A DNA stretch of 64,000 nucleotides, taken from NCBI GenBank assembly GCA_023417785.1, contig JAEZEH010000062.1:62001-126000 (forward strand), written 5' to 3'. Every line of letters starts with the position of its first letter. Within the stretch, counting starts at the first letter, position 1. A program made the position numbers and the translations under genes. The notes beneath the pieces were generated by a model. The model was given only the letters and a program-made list of their open reading frames with translations. It did no database searches and had not been told where the DNA came from. Below are positions 26,780 to 35,586 of the stretch, piece after piece. Origin of the DNA: Bacteroidota bacterium (GTDB taxonomy: Bacteria; Bacteroidota; Bacteroidia; Cytophagales; Cyclobacteriaceae).

Positions 26780-26790
26780 CCAGGCAGATT

Positions 26791-28056
26791 TTATCCGCCA
26801 ATACCCAGAAGATGGTTGCCCATTTCAAGGCTCCGGATTTCCTGGACGGCACCCCCGGCAATCCCTCTGACGTCACCATATAGAGATGAAAGGTTCTCCA
26901 TGGCTTTCAGGAGTCGTTTTTCGCGCCGAGCCCAATGGCTGACGAATAGCGTCTTCTCTCTGACCAGGTCCTCCTGCATCTCCTGATAGGCATCGAATGC
27001 GGCCTCAACTTTCTGACGGAACTCCACGCCCGTTACATAAGTGTAGACCATTTGCATCTTTTCGCCGCAGTTCTCCTGCGAAGCCAGTATTTCACCAAGG
27101 CGCGACAGGTTAGCGCGGAACAGGTGGGCCAGCGCTTTGAACTCCGGATAACTGCATACCCAGATACCGTCAATCTCTGCAAACCGGGTCGTGCCTTCGG
27201 GTAAGGCTTCCGTTACGAGCACACCAATGTCGGCCTGCTTCAGGCGCATATCTTCCTTCAGCTTCGGAATCCATTCATGGCTGAAATGCCTCGTTCGTTT
27301 GCTTTCGTACATGATTCTTCCGCAGATGCGGTCGAAGGGATCTTTAACCACATGCAGACAGTCTCCTCCGCGTTTGCCCTTCGCAATCTCTTCAACGCCA
27401 TCACGTGGGAAACTGCTCCTGAGAAACTCCTCAAGTGCCAATTCCTGCACTTCGCCCTGAAGTTGCATACTCCCTTGTTCGGATTTCCGTTTCATTTCGT
27501 TGATCAGCTTGCCCTGATCTTCCAGCTTCTTTTGTAACTCGAGACTCTTCATGCGTTCCTCTTCCCTGGCCTTTTCGGTTTCTTCAGAGATACGCTTTCT
27601 AACGACGAGATCCATGCGCTCCTGTTCAAGTTCGATCCTTCGTTCACGCTCACGTACCTCCAGCAGAGCCTTGTCCAGAGCGGTTTTCTCTGCCTGTTCG
27701 CGAATGAGCTTCTCACGTTCCAGCAGTCGCTTTTTCATTTCAAGTTCGATGCGCTCTTCCCTGTCGCTAACTTCAGCCTCTTTACGACGCAAATTGATGG
27801 ACTCTTCCTCGAGTGTCTTCAGCCGTTGATTTTTGAGGAAGGCTTCGTGTTTCAACGATTCGAGCTGCCGGGCGAATTTTTCGGCTTCCCGGGCTTTGAT
27901 GCGTTCCTCCAATCTTGCCGACGTATCCTTCAATTGTCGCTCAAAATCGCGCTGCATCTGCATACGGAGGTCATGCCCGATGGCGTCTTCCGGTGAGAAG
28001 CTTTCACCACAATGCGGGCACTTGATCATCAGTTGGTTTTTTGCGAGTGTCGTCAT
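26791..28056 (-). CDS. DUF2130 domain-containing coiled-coil protein
   Basis: A 421-residue protein. An N-terminal zinc-ribbon half (CPHCGESF, residues 14-21) is followed by a long charged coiled coil (about residues 35-215, rich in E, R, K and L). A C-terminal DUF2130 domain (about 225-400) contains GGDCLHVV, GRIMYESKRTRHFS and VLVTEALPEGTTRF. The family resembles nucleases of the PD-(D/E)xK type in this core (an E followed by xK), and a phage or defence link has been proposed; here it is a lone gene. Divergent from the WYL regulator, 89 bases away. Confidence 0.88.
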   Translation of the reverse strand: MTTLAKNQLMIKCPHCGESFSPEDAIGHDLRMQMQRDFERQLKDTSARLEERIKAREAEKFARQLESLKHEAFLKNQRLKTLEEESINLRRKEAEVSDREERIELEMKKRLLEREKLIREQAEKTALDKALLEVRERERRIELEQERMDLVVRKRISEETEKAREEERMKSLELQKKLEDQGKLINEMKRKSEQGSMQLQGEVQELALEEFLRSSFPRDGVEEIAKGKRGGDCLHVVKDPFDRICGRIMYESKRTRHFSHEWIPKLKEDMRLKQADIGVLVTEALPEGTTRFAEIDGIWVCSYPEFKALAHLFRANLSRLGEILASQENCGEKMQMVYTYVTGVEFRQKVEAAFDAYQEMQEDLVREKTLFVSHWARREKRLLKAMENLSSLYGDVRGIAGGAVQEIRSLEMGNHLLGIGG

Positions 28057-28145
28057 AGCCTGTTATTATGAGTCCAAGATCCGCCAGACGCAGTGACATC
28101 TAGTGTCAGGATTCTGAAATCAAAAAAAATGTTACTTTGGAGGGT

Positions 28146-29063
28146 ATGGAAAAGAAGAAAAAGGCGACTGAATCGATAATTCCCCAGGCAAGACTGCTGA
28201 AGCTGTTCCAGATCATTGCTGTGCTCAAGTCAGGCCATTTCACCATCAAGCAACTTGCCGCGCGGTTTGATTCCAGTGAACGGACAATCTATCGGTACAT
28301 CTCGTTGTTGGAGGAGGCTAATTTTCTGATTGAGCAGGACTTCCAGAACCGTTATTTTATTGCCACTTCGGAAGACGATCCTTCGCAGGCACAGTTCACC
28401 ATAGAGGAAACCAAGTTGATAAAGAAACTGATTCAGGGCGGGACGGGAGACAATCCTTTAAAAAATACATTGCTAAAGAAGCTTGCGTTGAATTCAGAGA
28501 TGGACGCTATGCCGAGACTGTTTGTGAAGGCGCGGCAAGGCAAGTTTGTGGAGCAACTCGCCGAAGCCATAAGAAATAAAAAACAGGTTGTTTTGAAGAA
28601 TTACCATTCCGCCCACAGCAATGAAATCCGGGACCGGTTGGTGGAGCCCATTCATTTTGGAGATAACTACTTTTCCGTTATGGCGCTCGACACGCAGGAC
28701 CAGGTTTGCAAACAGTTCAAGCTTGATCGAATCGGCGAAGTTGTGGAATTGCAAGTGGGTTTTGCTTATGAAAACCTGCACCGAAATACCACCACAGACA
28801 TATTTCATTTCGGTGGCGATTCACAGCACTGGGTGTCCCTGAAGCTTAGTATGCGGGCATTCTTACTGATTCGGGAAGAGTTTCCGCTATCGATTCCATT
28901 TATTGAAAAGAAGGACGACCACTACTTTTTCCATGCGCCCGTGGCAAGTTACGAAGGCATAGCGCGATTCGTTCTGGGCTTAATCGACGAAGTCAAGGTT
29001 ATCGGACCAGAGGATTTTGCCTCCTTTATATCCAGGAAACTTGAAGCATCCTGGAAGCTATGA
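28146..29063 (+). CDS. HTH and WYL domain transcriptional regulator (YafY-like)
   Basis: A 305-residue protein from ATG 28146 (MEKKKKATESI). An N-terminal helix-turn-helix (residues 20-70, with SSERTIYRYISLLEEAN as recognition helix) is followed by a helical linker. A WYL-type domain lies around residues 145-220; instead of the WYL triad it has FSVMALDTQ and KQFKLDRIGEV. A C-terminal WCX-like extension completes it. WYL domains bind nucleic-acid-derived or small ligands and often sit near defence genes; here the divergent neighbour is the DUF2130 gene. It ends 6 bases inside the end of the convergent small gene. Confidence 0.85.
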   Translation: MEKKKKATESIIPQARLLKLFQIIAVLKSGHFTIKQLAARFDSSERTIYRYISLLEEANFLIEQDFQNRYFIATSEDDPSQAQFTIEETKLIKKLIQGGTGDNPLKNTLLKKLALNSEMDAMPRLFVKARQGKFVEQLAEAIRNKKQVVLKNYHSAHSNEIRDRLVEPIHFGDNYFSVMALDTQDQVCKQFKLDRIGEVVELQVGFAYENLHRNTTTDIFHFGGDSQHWVSLKLSMRAFLLIREEFPLSIPFIEKKDDHYFFHAPVASYEGIARFVLGLIDEVKVIGPEDFASFISRKLEASWKL

Positions 29064-29387
29064 CGCTTTGGCCATCGAACGGAGCGCTTCCTCAAGCTGT
29101 TTTTCTTCCGTTGCGAGACGGGAATTGACATCACTGCCCGTTTCAATAAATTGCTCCAGATTCTGAAAGAACCTGAGCCGGTACTTCCAGATTATCTTAC
29201 TTCCGATGGCCTCTTTAATCTCGCGGAGGGTATATTTATCATTAATCCAATAGAGATCCCAGTGACCCTGAGCTGTGGAACTTTCCAGATAGCCGGGCAT
29301 CATATCCAGTTTACTGTTCTCAAGTTTTTTCCTCACATCCTCACGGAAATCATTCCTCCCGGTAATATATAATGTTGTCCAATTCAT
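29058..29387 (-). CDS. Conserved small protein of unknown function
   Basis: A 109-residue protein from ATG 29387 (MNWTTLYITGRNDFREDV); the TTG nine bases earlier is less likely. It is hydrophilic and mixed alpha/beta in appearance: N-terminal strand and helix, then SSTAQGHWDLYWINDKYTLREIK with aromatic residues, and a C-terminal helix rich in Glu and Leu. I do not recognise the family, but codon use and composition look genuine. Convergent with the WYL regulator, with a 6-base overlap at the 3' ends. Confidence 0.7.
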   Translation of the reverse strand: MNWTTLYITGRNDFREDVRKKLENSKLDMMPGYLESSTAQGHWDLYWINDKYTLREIKEAIGSKIIWKYRLRFFQNLEQFIETGSDVNSRLATEEKQLEEALRSMAKAS

Positions 29388-30140
29388 ACTTTCCAAACTA
29401 TAGCAGATAATATTGATGATGAAGCCGAAAAAAAATTGGTCTATTCAGACCACTACGGTAGAAAATAATCTTTCAACAAGAAACGGGTAATGTATGGCAG
29501 TTATCATAAGCTTCATGCTGGCATTTACGCAGGCCGTGCTGCAAAGTTACAGGGAGAAATGGATTTTAACTTTGTGTTAAGAAGCGTTATAACGGGCTTT
29601 CCGTCTCATGTGAGAAAGACGTCGGAATTGAGTCTTCTGATGATTTGTTGACTAGCTGAAATACATTGAGCCCCACATAATTCCGGGCGAAGTATACAAG
29701 CACACCTAAATCGATATCGACGGGTTGCGACAGGATGTATCCCAGCCACCAGTTCACACACTGGCGTGTCCAACCTGTAACTGCGATATGTTTAATTCCC
29801 CGAAGCACAACTTGTCAAATGAAAAGATAGTGCCAGCAGTATTTACTATGATGTTCCATATCTGACTGCTCAAATGTGGGGTAAGAGGGGGCAAAGTGTT
29901 GTACCCGGTTCATCAATCTGTGATCGCCACCGTTGCCAGCAGACCTAACGCCGGCAATCCACGGCATTAGTTTTTTGAGTGGTAAGAGTTCTGAAACGTA
30001 TTGGACGTACTTTTCAAACGATTGAAGGTATGATAAATCTTCCGGGACCGCCGTCACTTGAAGTCCATTGAGAAAACAACTGGCATCGAAAATCGAAGAC
30101 CAGAACAGGTATTAAACTTGAAACAGAAAAACCCATCAAA
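29388..30140. other. Gene-poor stretch with a possibly decayed minus-strand gene
   Basis: No intact gene is supported. On the minus strand one frame is open from about 30100 to 29818 and continues in the same frame from 29814 to 29587, interrupted only by a TGA at 29817-29815. The first part reads DLSYLQSFEKYVQYVSELL and PWIAGVRSAGNGGDHRL, the second GWTRQCVNWWLGYILSQP; both look protein-like but match nothing I know. It may be a pseudogene or chance. Confidence 0.35.
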
Positions 30141-31109
30141 ATGGCATTAATAGGATATCATGCTTCACACGAACAGTTTAAACCAAGTGAACTAATCAAC
30201 TGGGTTGTTCTCGCCGAACAGAATGGATTTCAGGCCGTAAACTGTTCGGATCATTTTTATCCATGGAGTGAGCGCCAGGGACAAAGCGGGTTTTCATTCG
30301 CGTGGCTGGGAGCCGCGATGCAGGCCACGACAATGCCATTCGGGGTCGTATGCACCCCGGGGTATCGATACCATCCTGCGATCGTCGCGCAGGCAGTAGC
30401 CACGCTTGGCGAAATGTTTCCCGAAAGATTCTGGATTTCGCTGGGAAGTGGTGAAGCGTTGAATGAACGCATTACCGGAATGAAATGGCCTGCGAAACAG
30501 GAGCGGAATGAACGACTGAAGGAGTGCACACAAATTATTAAACAACTCCTCAATGGTGACACCGTTACCCATCACGGCTATACCACCACCGAAGAAGCCC
30601 GGCTCTACACACTGCCGGAACACAAGCCTCTTCTTCTCGGCGCAGCGGTGACAAGCGAAACAGCAGCATGGCTTGGTGCCTGGGCCGATGGTCTCATTAC
30701 GGTGAATAAGCCTTACGCGGAGCTTAAAGAACTTGTCGAAGCATTCCGGAATAATGGTGGCAAGGGGAAACCAATGTTTCTCAAGGTGCAGCTTTCCTAT
30801 GATGAGACCGAGGAAGCCGCGCAACAAGGCGCGTGGGACCAATGGCGGACAAATATCTTTTCAGGAACGGTGTTGGGTGAACTCTGGAAAGTCCAACAAT
30901 TTGACGCGATCGGAGAACACATCCAGCCAAACGAACTGAATACGTCGGTTCGGATATCGGCCGATCCTGATGTGCACGTTGACTGGATCCGGCAGGATGT
31001 TGAACTAGGTTTCGAACGGATCATCTTACACAACGTAAACCGAAACCAGGAGAAATTCATAGTTGATTTTGGAAGGAAAGTATTACCAAAAATCCAGATC
31101 AAGCCATAG
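30141..31109 (+). CDS. TIGR03885-type LLM-class flavin-dependent oxidoreductase
   Basis: A 322-residue TIM-barrel protein of the luciferase-like monooxygenase superfamily (bacterial luciferase/F420 type). MALIGYHASHEQFKPSELI at the N-terminus, the AAMQATTMPFGVVCTPGYRYHPA region and RFWISLGSGEALNE are typical. The TIGR03885 subgroup is described as non-F420 flavin enzymes; the cofactor is therefore probably FMN, with unknown substrate. The thiolase gene follows 44 bases later on the same strand. Confidence 0.85.
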   Translation: MALIGYHASHEQFKPSELINWVVLAEQNGFQAVNCSDHFYPWSERQGQSGFSFAWLGAAMQATTMPFGVVCTPGYRYHPAIVAQAVATLGEMFPERFWISLGSGEALNERITGMKWPAKQERNERLKECTQIIKQLLNGDTVTHHGYTTTEEARLYTLPEHKPLLLGAAVTSETAAWLGAWADGLITVNKPYAELKELVEAFRNNGGKGKPMFLKVQLSYDETEEAAQQGAWDQWRTNIFSGTVLGELWKVQQFDAIGEHIQPNELNTSVRISADPDVHVDWIRQDVELGFERIILHNVNRNQEKFIVDFGRKVLPKIQIKP

Positions 31110-31153
31110 CAATACGCCTGACCTTACGTTAACTTCACCTAAAAAACTACAAC

Positions 31154-32434
31154 ATGCTAAACAGCAACAGACGAGTCGTCGTCGCAGGAGGAGTACGTAT
31201 TCCATTCGTGCGCTCCTTTCGTGAATATTCTCAAGTCACCAATCAGGAAATGTTGACGGAATGCATTGAAGGGCTCGTACGCAAATTCCGGTTGAATGGA
31301 CAAGTTTTGGGTGACGTGGGGTTGGGCGCAGTCATGAAGAGCTCAGTGGAGTGGAACCTTGCGCGCGAGGTTGTACTGGGCACAGGTCTGGACCCCGCAA
31401 CGCCGGCATTCAACGTGCAACGTGCCTGTGGCACAAGCATGGAGGCCATAAACATTATCGCTGCCAAGATAGCAACGGGCCAGATAGAGTCCGGGATGGG
31501 CGCAGGCAGTGATTCAAACAGTGACCTTCCCGTAATGGTAAAACGGAGCCTGGCGTGGAAACTCATCAACATCAATCAGGCGCGCAGTTTCGGTGAACGA
31601 TTGGCCGCCATTCTGAAAATCAGGCCTGGCGATATCTTTCCGGAATATCCTGGGATAACTGAACCACGAACGGGACTTTCGATGGGGCAGCATACCGAAA
31701 AAATGGTTAAGGAATGGTCGATAACGCGAGAGGAGCAGGATCTGCTTGCTTATGAAAGCCACCAGAAGGCGGTGAAAGCTTATGAAAAGGGATTTTATAG
31801 TGATCTCATTATTCCGTTTCGGAATGCAAAGGCCGACACAATTGTGCGCGCTGACACCTCGTTAGAGAAACTTGCACGACTTCGCACTGTCTTCGACACA
31901 TCACCAGCCGGGACATTGACAGCCGGAAACAGCACCGCGCTCACCGACGGAGCTGCAGCGGTGTTTCTGTGCTCTGAGGAATATGCATCGCAGAATAACA
32001 TTCCTGTCGAGTCGTATGTTCAGGATGCAGCGGCGGCTTCAGTTGACTTTGTACACGGCGCTGGTCTATTGATGGCGCCGACTCGTGCCGTGGCTCAATT
32101 GCTCATTCGAAATAAGCTAACATTACAAGATTTCGATTTTTACGAAATTCACGAAGCTTTCGCTGGACAGGTACTCTGCACGTTGCGTGCCTGGGAAAGC
32201 GACGAGTATTGCCGGAATGAACTGGGACTCGAAAAGGCATTGGGATCACTGGACCGGAACCGATTGAACGTAATGGGTGGTAGCCTGGCAGTGGGACATC
32301 CATTTGGTGCGACGGGGGCTCGTATTGTCGGAACACTATCTAAACTATTGCGCGAAAAAGGTAGCGGTCGCGGATTGATTTCAATTTGTACCGCCGGAGG
32401 TATGGGAGTAGCCGCGATATTGCAACGAGAATAA
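31154..32434 (+). CDS. Acetyl-CoA C-acyltransferase (thiolase, FadI-like)
   Basis: A 426-residue thiolase. The acylated Cys is in VQRACGTSMEAIN near residue 97, the His of HEAFAG near residue 335, and GGSLAVGHPFGATGAR and the last CTAGGMGVA contain the remaining active-site His and Cys. Both halves of the fold are present. Length and layout match the longer, trifunctional-complex-associated (FadI/FadA-like) thiolases used in beta-oxidation, but no hydratase/dehydrogenase partner is next to it. Convergent with the receiver gene, 5 bases between ends. Confidence 0.92.
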   Translation: MLNSNRRVVVAGGVRIPFVRSFREYSQVTNQEMLTECIEGLVRKFRLNGQVLGDVGLGAVMKSSVEWNLAREVVLGTGLDPATPAFNVQRACGTSMEAINIIAAKIATGQIESGMGAGSDSNSDLPVMVKRSLAWKLININQARSFGERLAAILKIRPGDIFPEYPGITEPRTGLSMGQHTEKMVKEWSITREEQDLLAYESHQKAVKAYEKGFYSDLIIPFRNAKADTIVRADTSLEKLARLRTVFDTSPAGTLTAGNSTALTDGAAAVFLCSEEYASQNNIPVESYVQDAAAASVDFVHGAGLLMAPTRAVAQLLIRNKLTLQDFDFYEIHEAFAGQVLCTLRAWESDEYCRNELGLEKALGSLDRNRLNVMGGSLAVGHPFGATGARIVGTLSKLLREKGSGRGLISICTAGGMGVAAILQRE

Positions 32435-32439
32435 GTGGA

Positions 32440-32880
32440 TCAGATTGCTCTTGGCTTTTCGCAACGGCTCCAGTACTCGAAAATGATTCGTAACGTATCT
32501 TCTAGGTCGTCGAGATTCTGGCCTTTTATGAAAAAACCATGAACGGACATATCAAAAGCGTCTCGCACAACTTGCGTCATCGCCGAGGTTGAAAAGAAAA
32601 CAAACGGCACCGCTTTCCTCTTCAATTCGGGATCTGCATCGATTTGCCTTTTCAATTCCAATCCATTAACCACTGGCATGTTCACATCTGACAAAATGAG
32701 GAAGGGTCTCTCTTTTGCGGTTCTGAGGTACTCCAACGCGTTCCTGGCATCAGTAAAAAAAACAATCGGAACGGCTACGCCGATTTTTTCACAAACTCTC
32801 CTCAGAATGTAGTGATCATCGTCGTCGTCATCTACAATCACTATTGATCCGGTGATTTCCATTTCAGAATAAGCATGCAT
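32440..32880 (-). CDS. Receiver-domain-only response regulator linked to treZ-treY
   Basis: A 146-residue single REC domain. Acidic pocket IVIVDDDDDD at residues 13-22, phospho-accepting Asp65 in LILSDVNMPVV, switch Thr/Ser in FFSTSA and conserved Lys in FFIKGQNL, where Gly replaces the usual Pro after Lys. No output domain. Its ATG is 8 bases beyond the treY stop, so it is probably the third gene of the treZ-treY-rec transcript; a second Met six codons in is possible. Rcp1-like receivers of this kind usually serve as phosphorelay shuttles for hybrid or phytochrome kinases. Confidence 0.9.
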   Translation of the reverse strand: MHAYSEMEITGSIVIVDDDDDDHYILRRVCEKIGVAVPIVFFTDARNALEYLRTAKERPFLILSDVNMPVVNGLELKRQIDADPELKRKAVPFVFFSTSAMTQVVRDAFDMSVHGFFIKGQNLDDLEDTLRIIFEYWSRCEKPRAI

Positions 32881-32888
32881 TCGTCGGA

Positions 32889-35573
32889 TCAGGAGTCGTC
32901 TCCGGTAAGAACCGCTACCGGAAAATCCAAGAGCAATTCGTGAAGCGAAACCCGTTCGTCGGAAACATTAATCAGTTTGTTGGTAAAAATATTTCTCCAT
33001 TGTCTCGGAGAACTAGCCGGCAAAGAAATGAAATTCCGATCTAAATCTACGCCTTTCACAACATTTTTTACGGTGACCCCCAAAGGCACGACAACCAAAC
33101 ACCAAATACGGCCGTGGTTTCGCGCGTAGCCAAACACCCCGCTACCTTCACCCAGGTCCACTAATGGGATATAGGTGCCTTTATTAAACAACTCCTCCTG
33201 TTCACGTCGATACCCAAGAGTACGCCAGACAGCGAAGAGCTTCAATATGCCGGTTTCGCGATACTGCTCCAGCATCTTTGAGACACCGGCGAAATCATCT
33301 GCGTGTTCTTTCAACCCGCGTAACAGTTGTATTCTCTTCTCATAGTCAACAGGGCGTCTATTATCAGGATCGACAAAGCTCAAATCCCACAATTCACACC
33401 CCTGATAAATATCGGGTATCCCCGGCGATGTCATTTTTACAACGGCTTGGCTAACAGAATGGATGTTAGCCTGATTTATAAGGTTTACTATAAAAGGTTG
33501 GAACGAGTCAAGAAACTCCGAACCAGACTGCAGAATCGCATCTACAAAACCTCCGCATGCCTCTTCATATGCTTCGTTGGGTGACTCCCAGCTACTATAC
33601 ATTTTACCTTCGCGCAATGCCTTGACGAGATATTCCTTCAACCGTCCCAGCCAGTCATCGTCCACTTTGAGGTTTTCAGGAAAACCACCTACAATCGACT
33701 GATAAATAAAATATTCATCATTCACAGCAGGGGCTTCCAGGTCGTTAATCACTACCTTATACCTGCGGTTTACCTCCATCCATTGGCGAACGTGCCGGAT
33801 CCACTCGTCGGGCATTTCACTAAGAAGATTGAGCCGCATACGGGCGTCTTCGCCGCGCTTTGTATCGTGTGTAGCCGTAGCGTTGAGTGAGAGCGGATTT
33901 GAAATGGCACGCTGGACCATTTTCTCATGGAAGTCACGAACCGAAGTACCGAGAACGTCGGGTGCATCGCCTACTTCGTCGTGGGATATCAACGGATTGT
34001 AAACATAAAAAGTAGTATCCTCCACACCCTTCGCGGTCAACGGCCCGGTGAATTGCATCAGCCTCTTCAGGAACTTCAAAAACTTTTCGTTCGATCCTGG
34101 TTCGTCGCCGTGCGTACAAAACCGCTCCAGGTAACTCAACTCCTCTTCGTATCCTCCTTCAAGTTGCCGTGCACGGTGAAACGCTTCTTCAATGAGTCGC
34201 AGTTCCCATCCCCAGAGAGGTAATTCACTTGGATAGACACGATACACCGGAAGTGACAGCATAAACATAGCCAGCGCTTTTTCCATCCGTTGTGCGTCGA
34301 ACCCGTTGAGAAGTCCCAACTCAATGAAATAATGCATCAGATTATCCATCTCACCCGCCAAATGATTTTGCAGGATAAGTTTCTTGTTTGTCAACACCAG
34401 TTCACCGTATCGAAGGATTTCCGGAACGAGGGTACGGTAAAACGCGGCAAGCCTGGCCGAGCCTTTTGAATCGGTAAAGAGCTTATTTGTGGCCGAAAGA
34501 AATTCATAGCCACTAGTCCCCTGAATTGGCCATTCCTGAGGAAGTAATTCCGACGATTCAAGAATCTTCTCAGCAATTATGTAACAGTCATCTCCCAGTA
34601 ATTCACGAAGACGCCCGAGATATTTCGCCGGATCGTTCAACCCATCGATGTGATCAATCCGCACACCGTGGATGAGTTTGTCATTATACATTTTACTGAT
34701 CATCCGATGATATTCATCAAACACTTCATCATCTTCCATCCTAAGGCAAATCAGCGAATTCACAGTAAAAAATCGACGGTAGTTGATCTTTTTCTCAGTT
34801 TGTTTCCAGAATGTAAGGCAGTAAAACTGAAGGTCTGCAACCTGACTCAGTTTTTCCTTGTCAGCGTTTATTGCCGTAATCGCCGATTCAATGCGATCAC
34901 TATTCTCCCGGAAAAAAATTTTGAATTGTTCCTCCCGGATACGATGCCACTCGTCCAATGTAGCAGGCCGGACAAAATGATTTTGTAACAGCAAAAGCTC
35001 GTTCCGAAGCTTCTCGTCATCCTTCAGTTCCGCAGCAATGAAAGCAATGGTTCTTGGAGAAACCGGGTAATGATCATCGTAGTAGCTCAGCTTAATTCCA
35101 TCCGCGGACAACGTAAGCTTAAGGTCACCATCAGCTATGCAAGCATCCCGTTCCTTCCCGAGGAATGGCGCCATAACCTTTGCATTCAACTCCGGATCGG
35201 GATGGTTCCAGTTGATGTCGAAGAAATTATAATAAGGTGACACGGGTCCCCGTTCGAAAACGTCCATGAGTTTCCTGTTGTGGGTACTAAACGCCATATG
35301 GTTTGGCACTATGTCCTGGAGCCAGGTCATACCCTTTTCGAGGAGAATCCGGCGCAGATCCTGCATGTCCTTTCGATCCCCGACCTCGGGATTGATCCGG
35401 TTTGGATCGGTAACGTCATAGCCATGCGTACTTCCCGGAGTGGCACTTCCAATTGGCGCGGCGTAAATGGTACTAATTCCAAGCTCGTGAAGGTAATCGA
35501 CAACAGACTTTAGTTCGTCAAGTGTAAAATCACGATGTAATTGTACACGGTATGTCGATGAAGGGATGTGCAT
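32889..35573 (-). CDS. treY: Malto-oligosyltrehalose synthase
   Basis: An 894-residue GH13 enzyme. It turns the reducing-end glucose of maltodextrin into an alpha,alpha-1,1-linked trehalosyl end. The N-terminus PSSTYRVQLHRDFTLDEL and IYAAPIGSATPGSTHGYDV are TreY-specific; the catalytic Asp lies in GVRIDHIDGL and the acid/base Glu in IIAEKILE; HDTKRGED further down is also typical. Length is at the upper end of the family. It follows treZ by 13 bases; the product is the TreZ substrate. Confidence 0.96.
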   Translation of the reverse strand: MHIPSSTYRVQLHRDFTLDELKSVVDYLHELGISTIYAAPIGSATPGSTHGYDVTDPNRINPEVGDRKDMQDLRRILLEKGMTWLQDIVPNHMAFSTHNRKLMDVFERGPVSPYYNFFDINWNHPDPELNAKVMAPFLGKERDACIADGDLKLTLSADGIKLSYYDDHYPVSPRTIAFIAAELKDDEKLRNELLLLQNHFVRPATLDEWHRIREEQFKIFFRENSDRIESAITAINADKEKLSQVADLQFYCLTFWKQTEKKINYRRFFTVNSLICLRMEDDEVFDEYHRMISKMYNDKLIHGVRIDHIDGLNDPAKYLGRLRELLGDDCYIIAEKILESSELLPQEWPIQGTSGYEFLSATNKLFTDSKGSARLAAFYRTLVPEILRYGELVLTNKKLILQNHLAGEMDNLMHYFIELGLLNGFDAQRMEKALAMFMLSLPVYRVYPSELPLWGWELRLIEEAFHRARQLEGGYEEELSYLERFCTHGDEPGSNEKFLKFLKRLMQFTGPLTAKGVEDTTFYVYNPLISHDEVGDAPDVLGTSVRDFHEKMVQRAISNPLSLNATATHDTKRGEDARMRLNLLSEMPDEWIRHVRQWMEVNRRYKVVINDLEAPAVNDEYFIYQSIVGGFPENLKVDDDWLGRLKEYLVKALREGKMYSSWESPNEAYEEACGGFVDAILQSGSEFLDSFQPFIVNLINQANIHSVSQAVVKMTSPGIPDIYQGCELWDLSFVDPDNRRPVDYEKRIQLLRGLKEHADDFAGVSKMLEQYRETGILKLFAVWRTLGYRREQEELFNKGTYIPLVDLGEGSGVFGYARNHGRIWCLVVVPLGVTVKNVVKGVDLDRNFISLPASSPRQWRNIFTNKLINVSDERVSLHELLLDFPVAVLTGDDS

Positions 35574-35586
35574 AAGTTGGAATCGA

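Noticed and set aside
28137..28145. TTG start for the WYL regulator
   Set aside because: An ATG follows three codons later and the TTG is part of a TACTTTGG promoter-like stretch.
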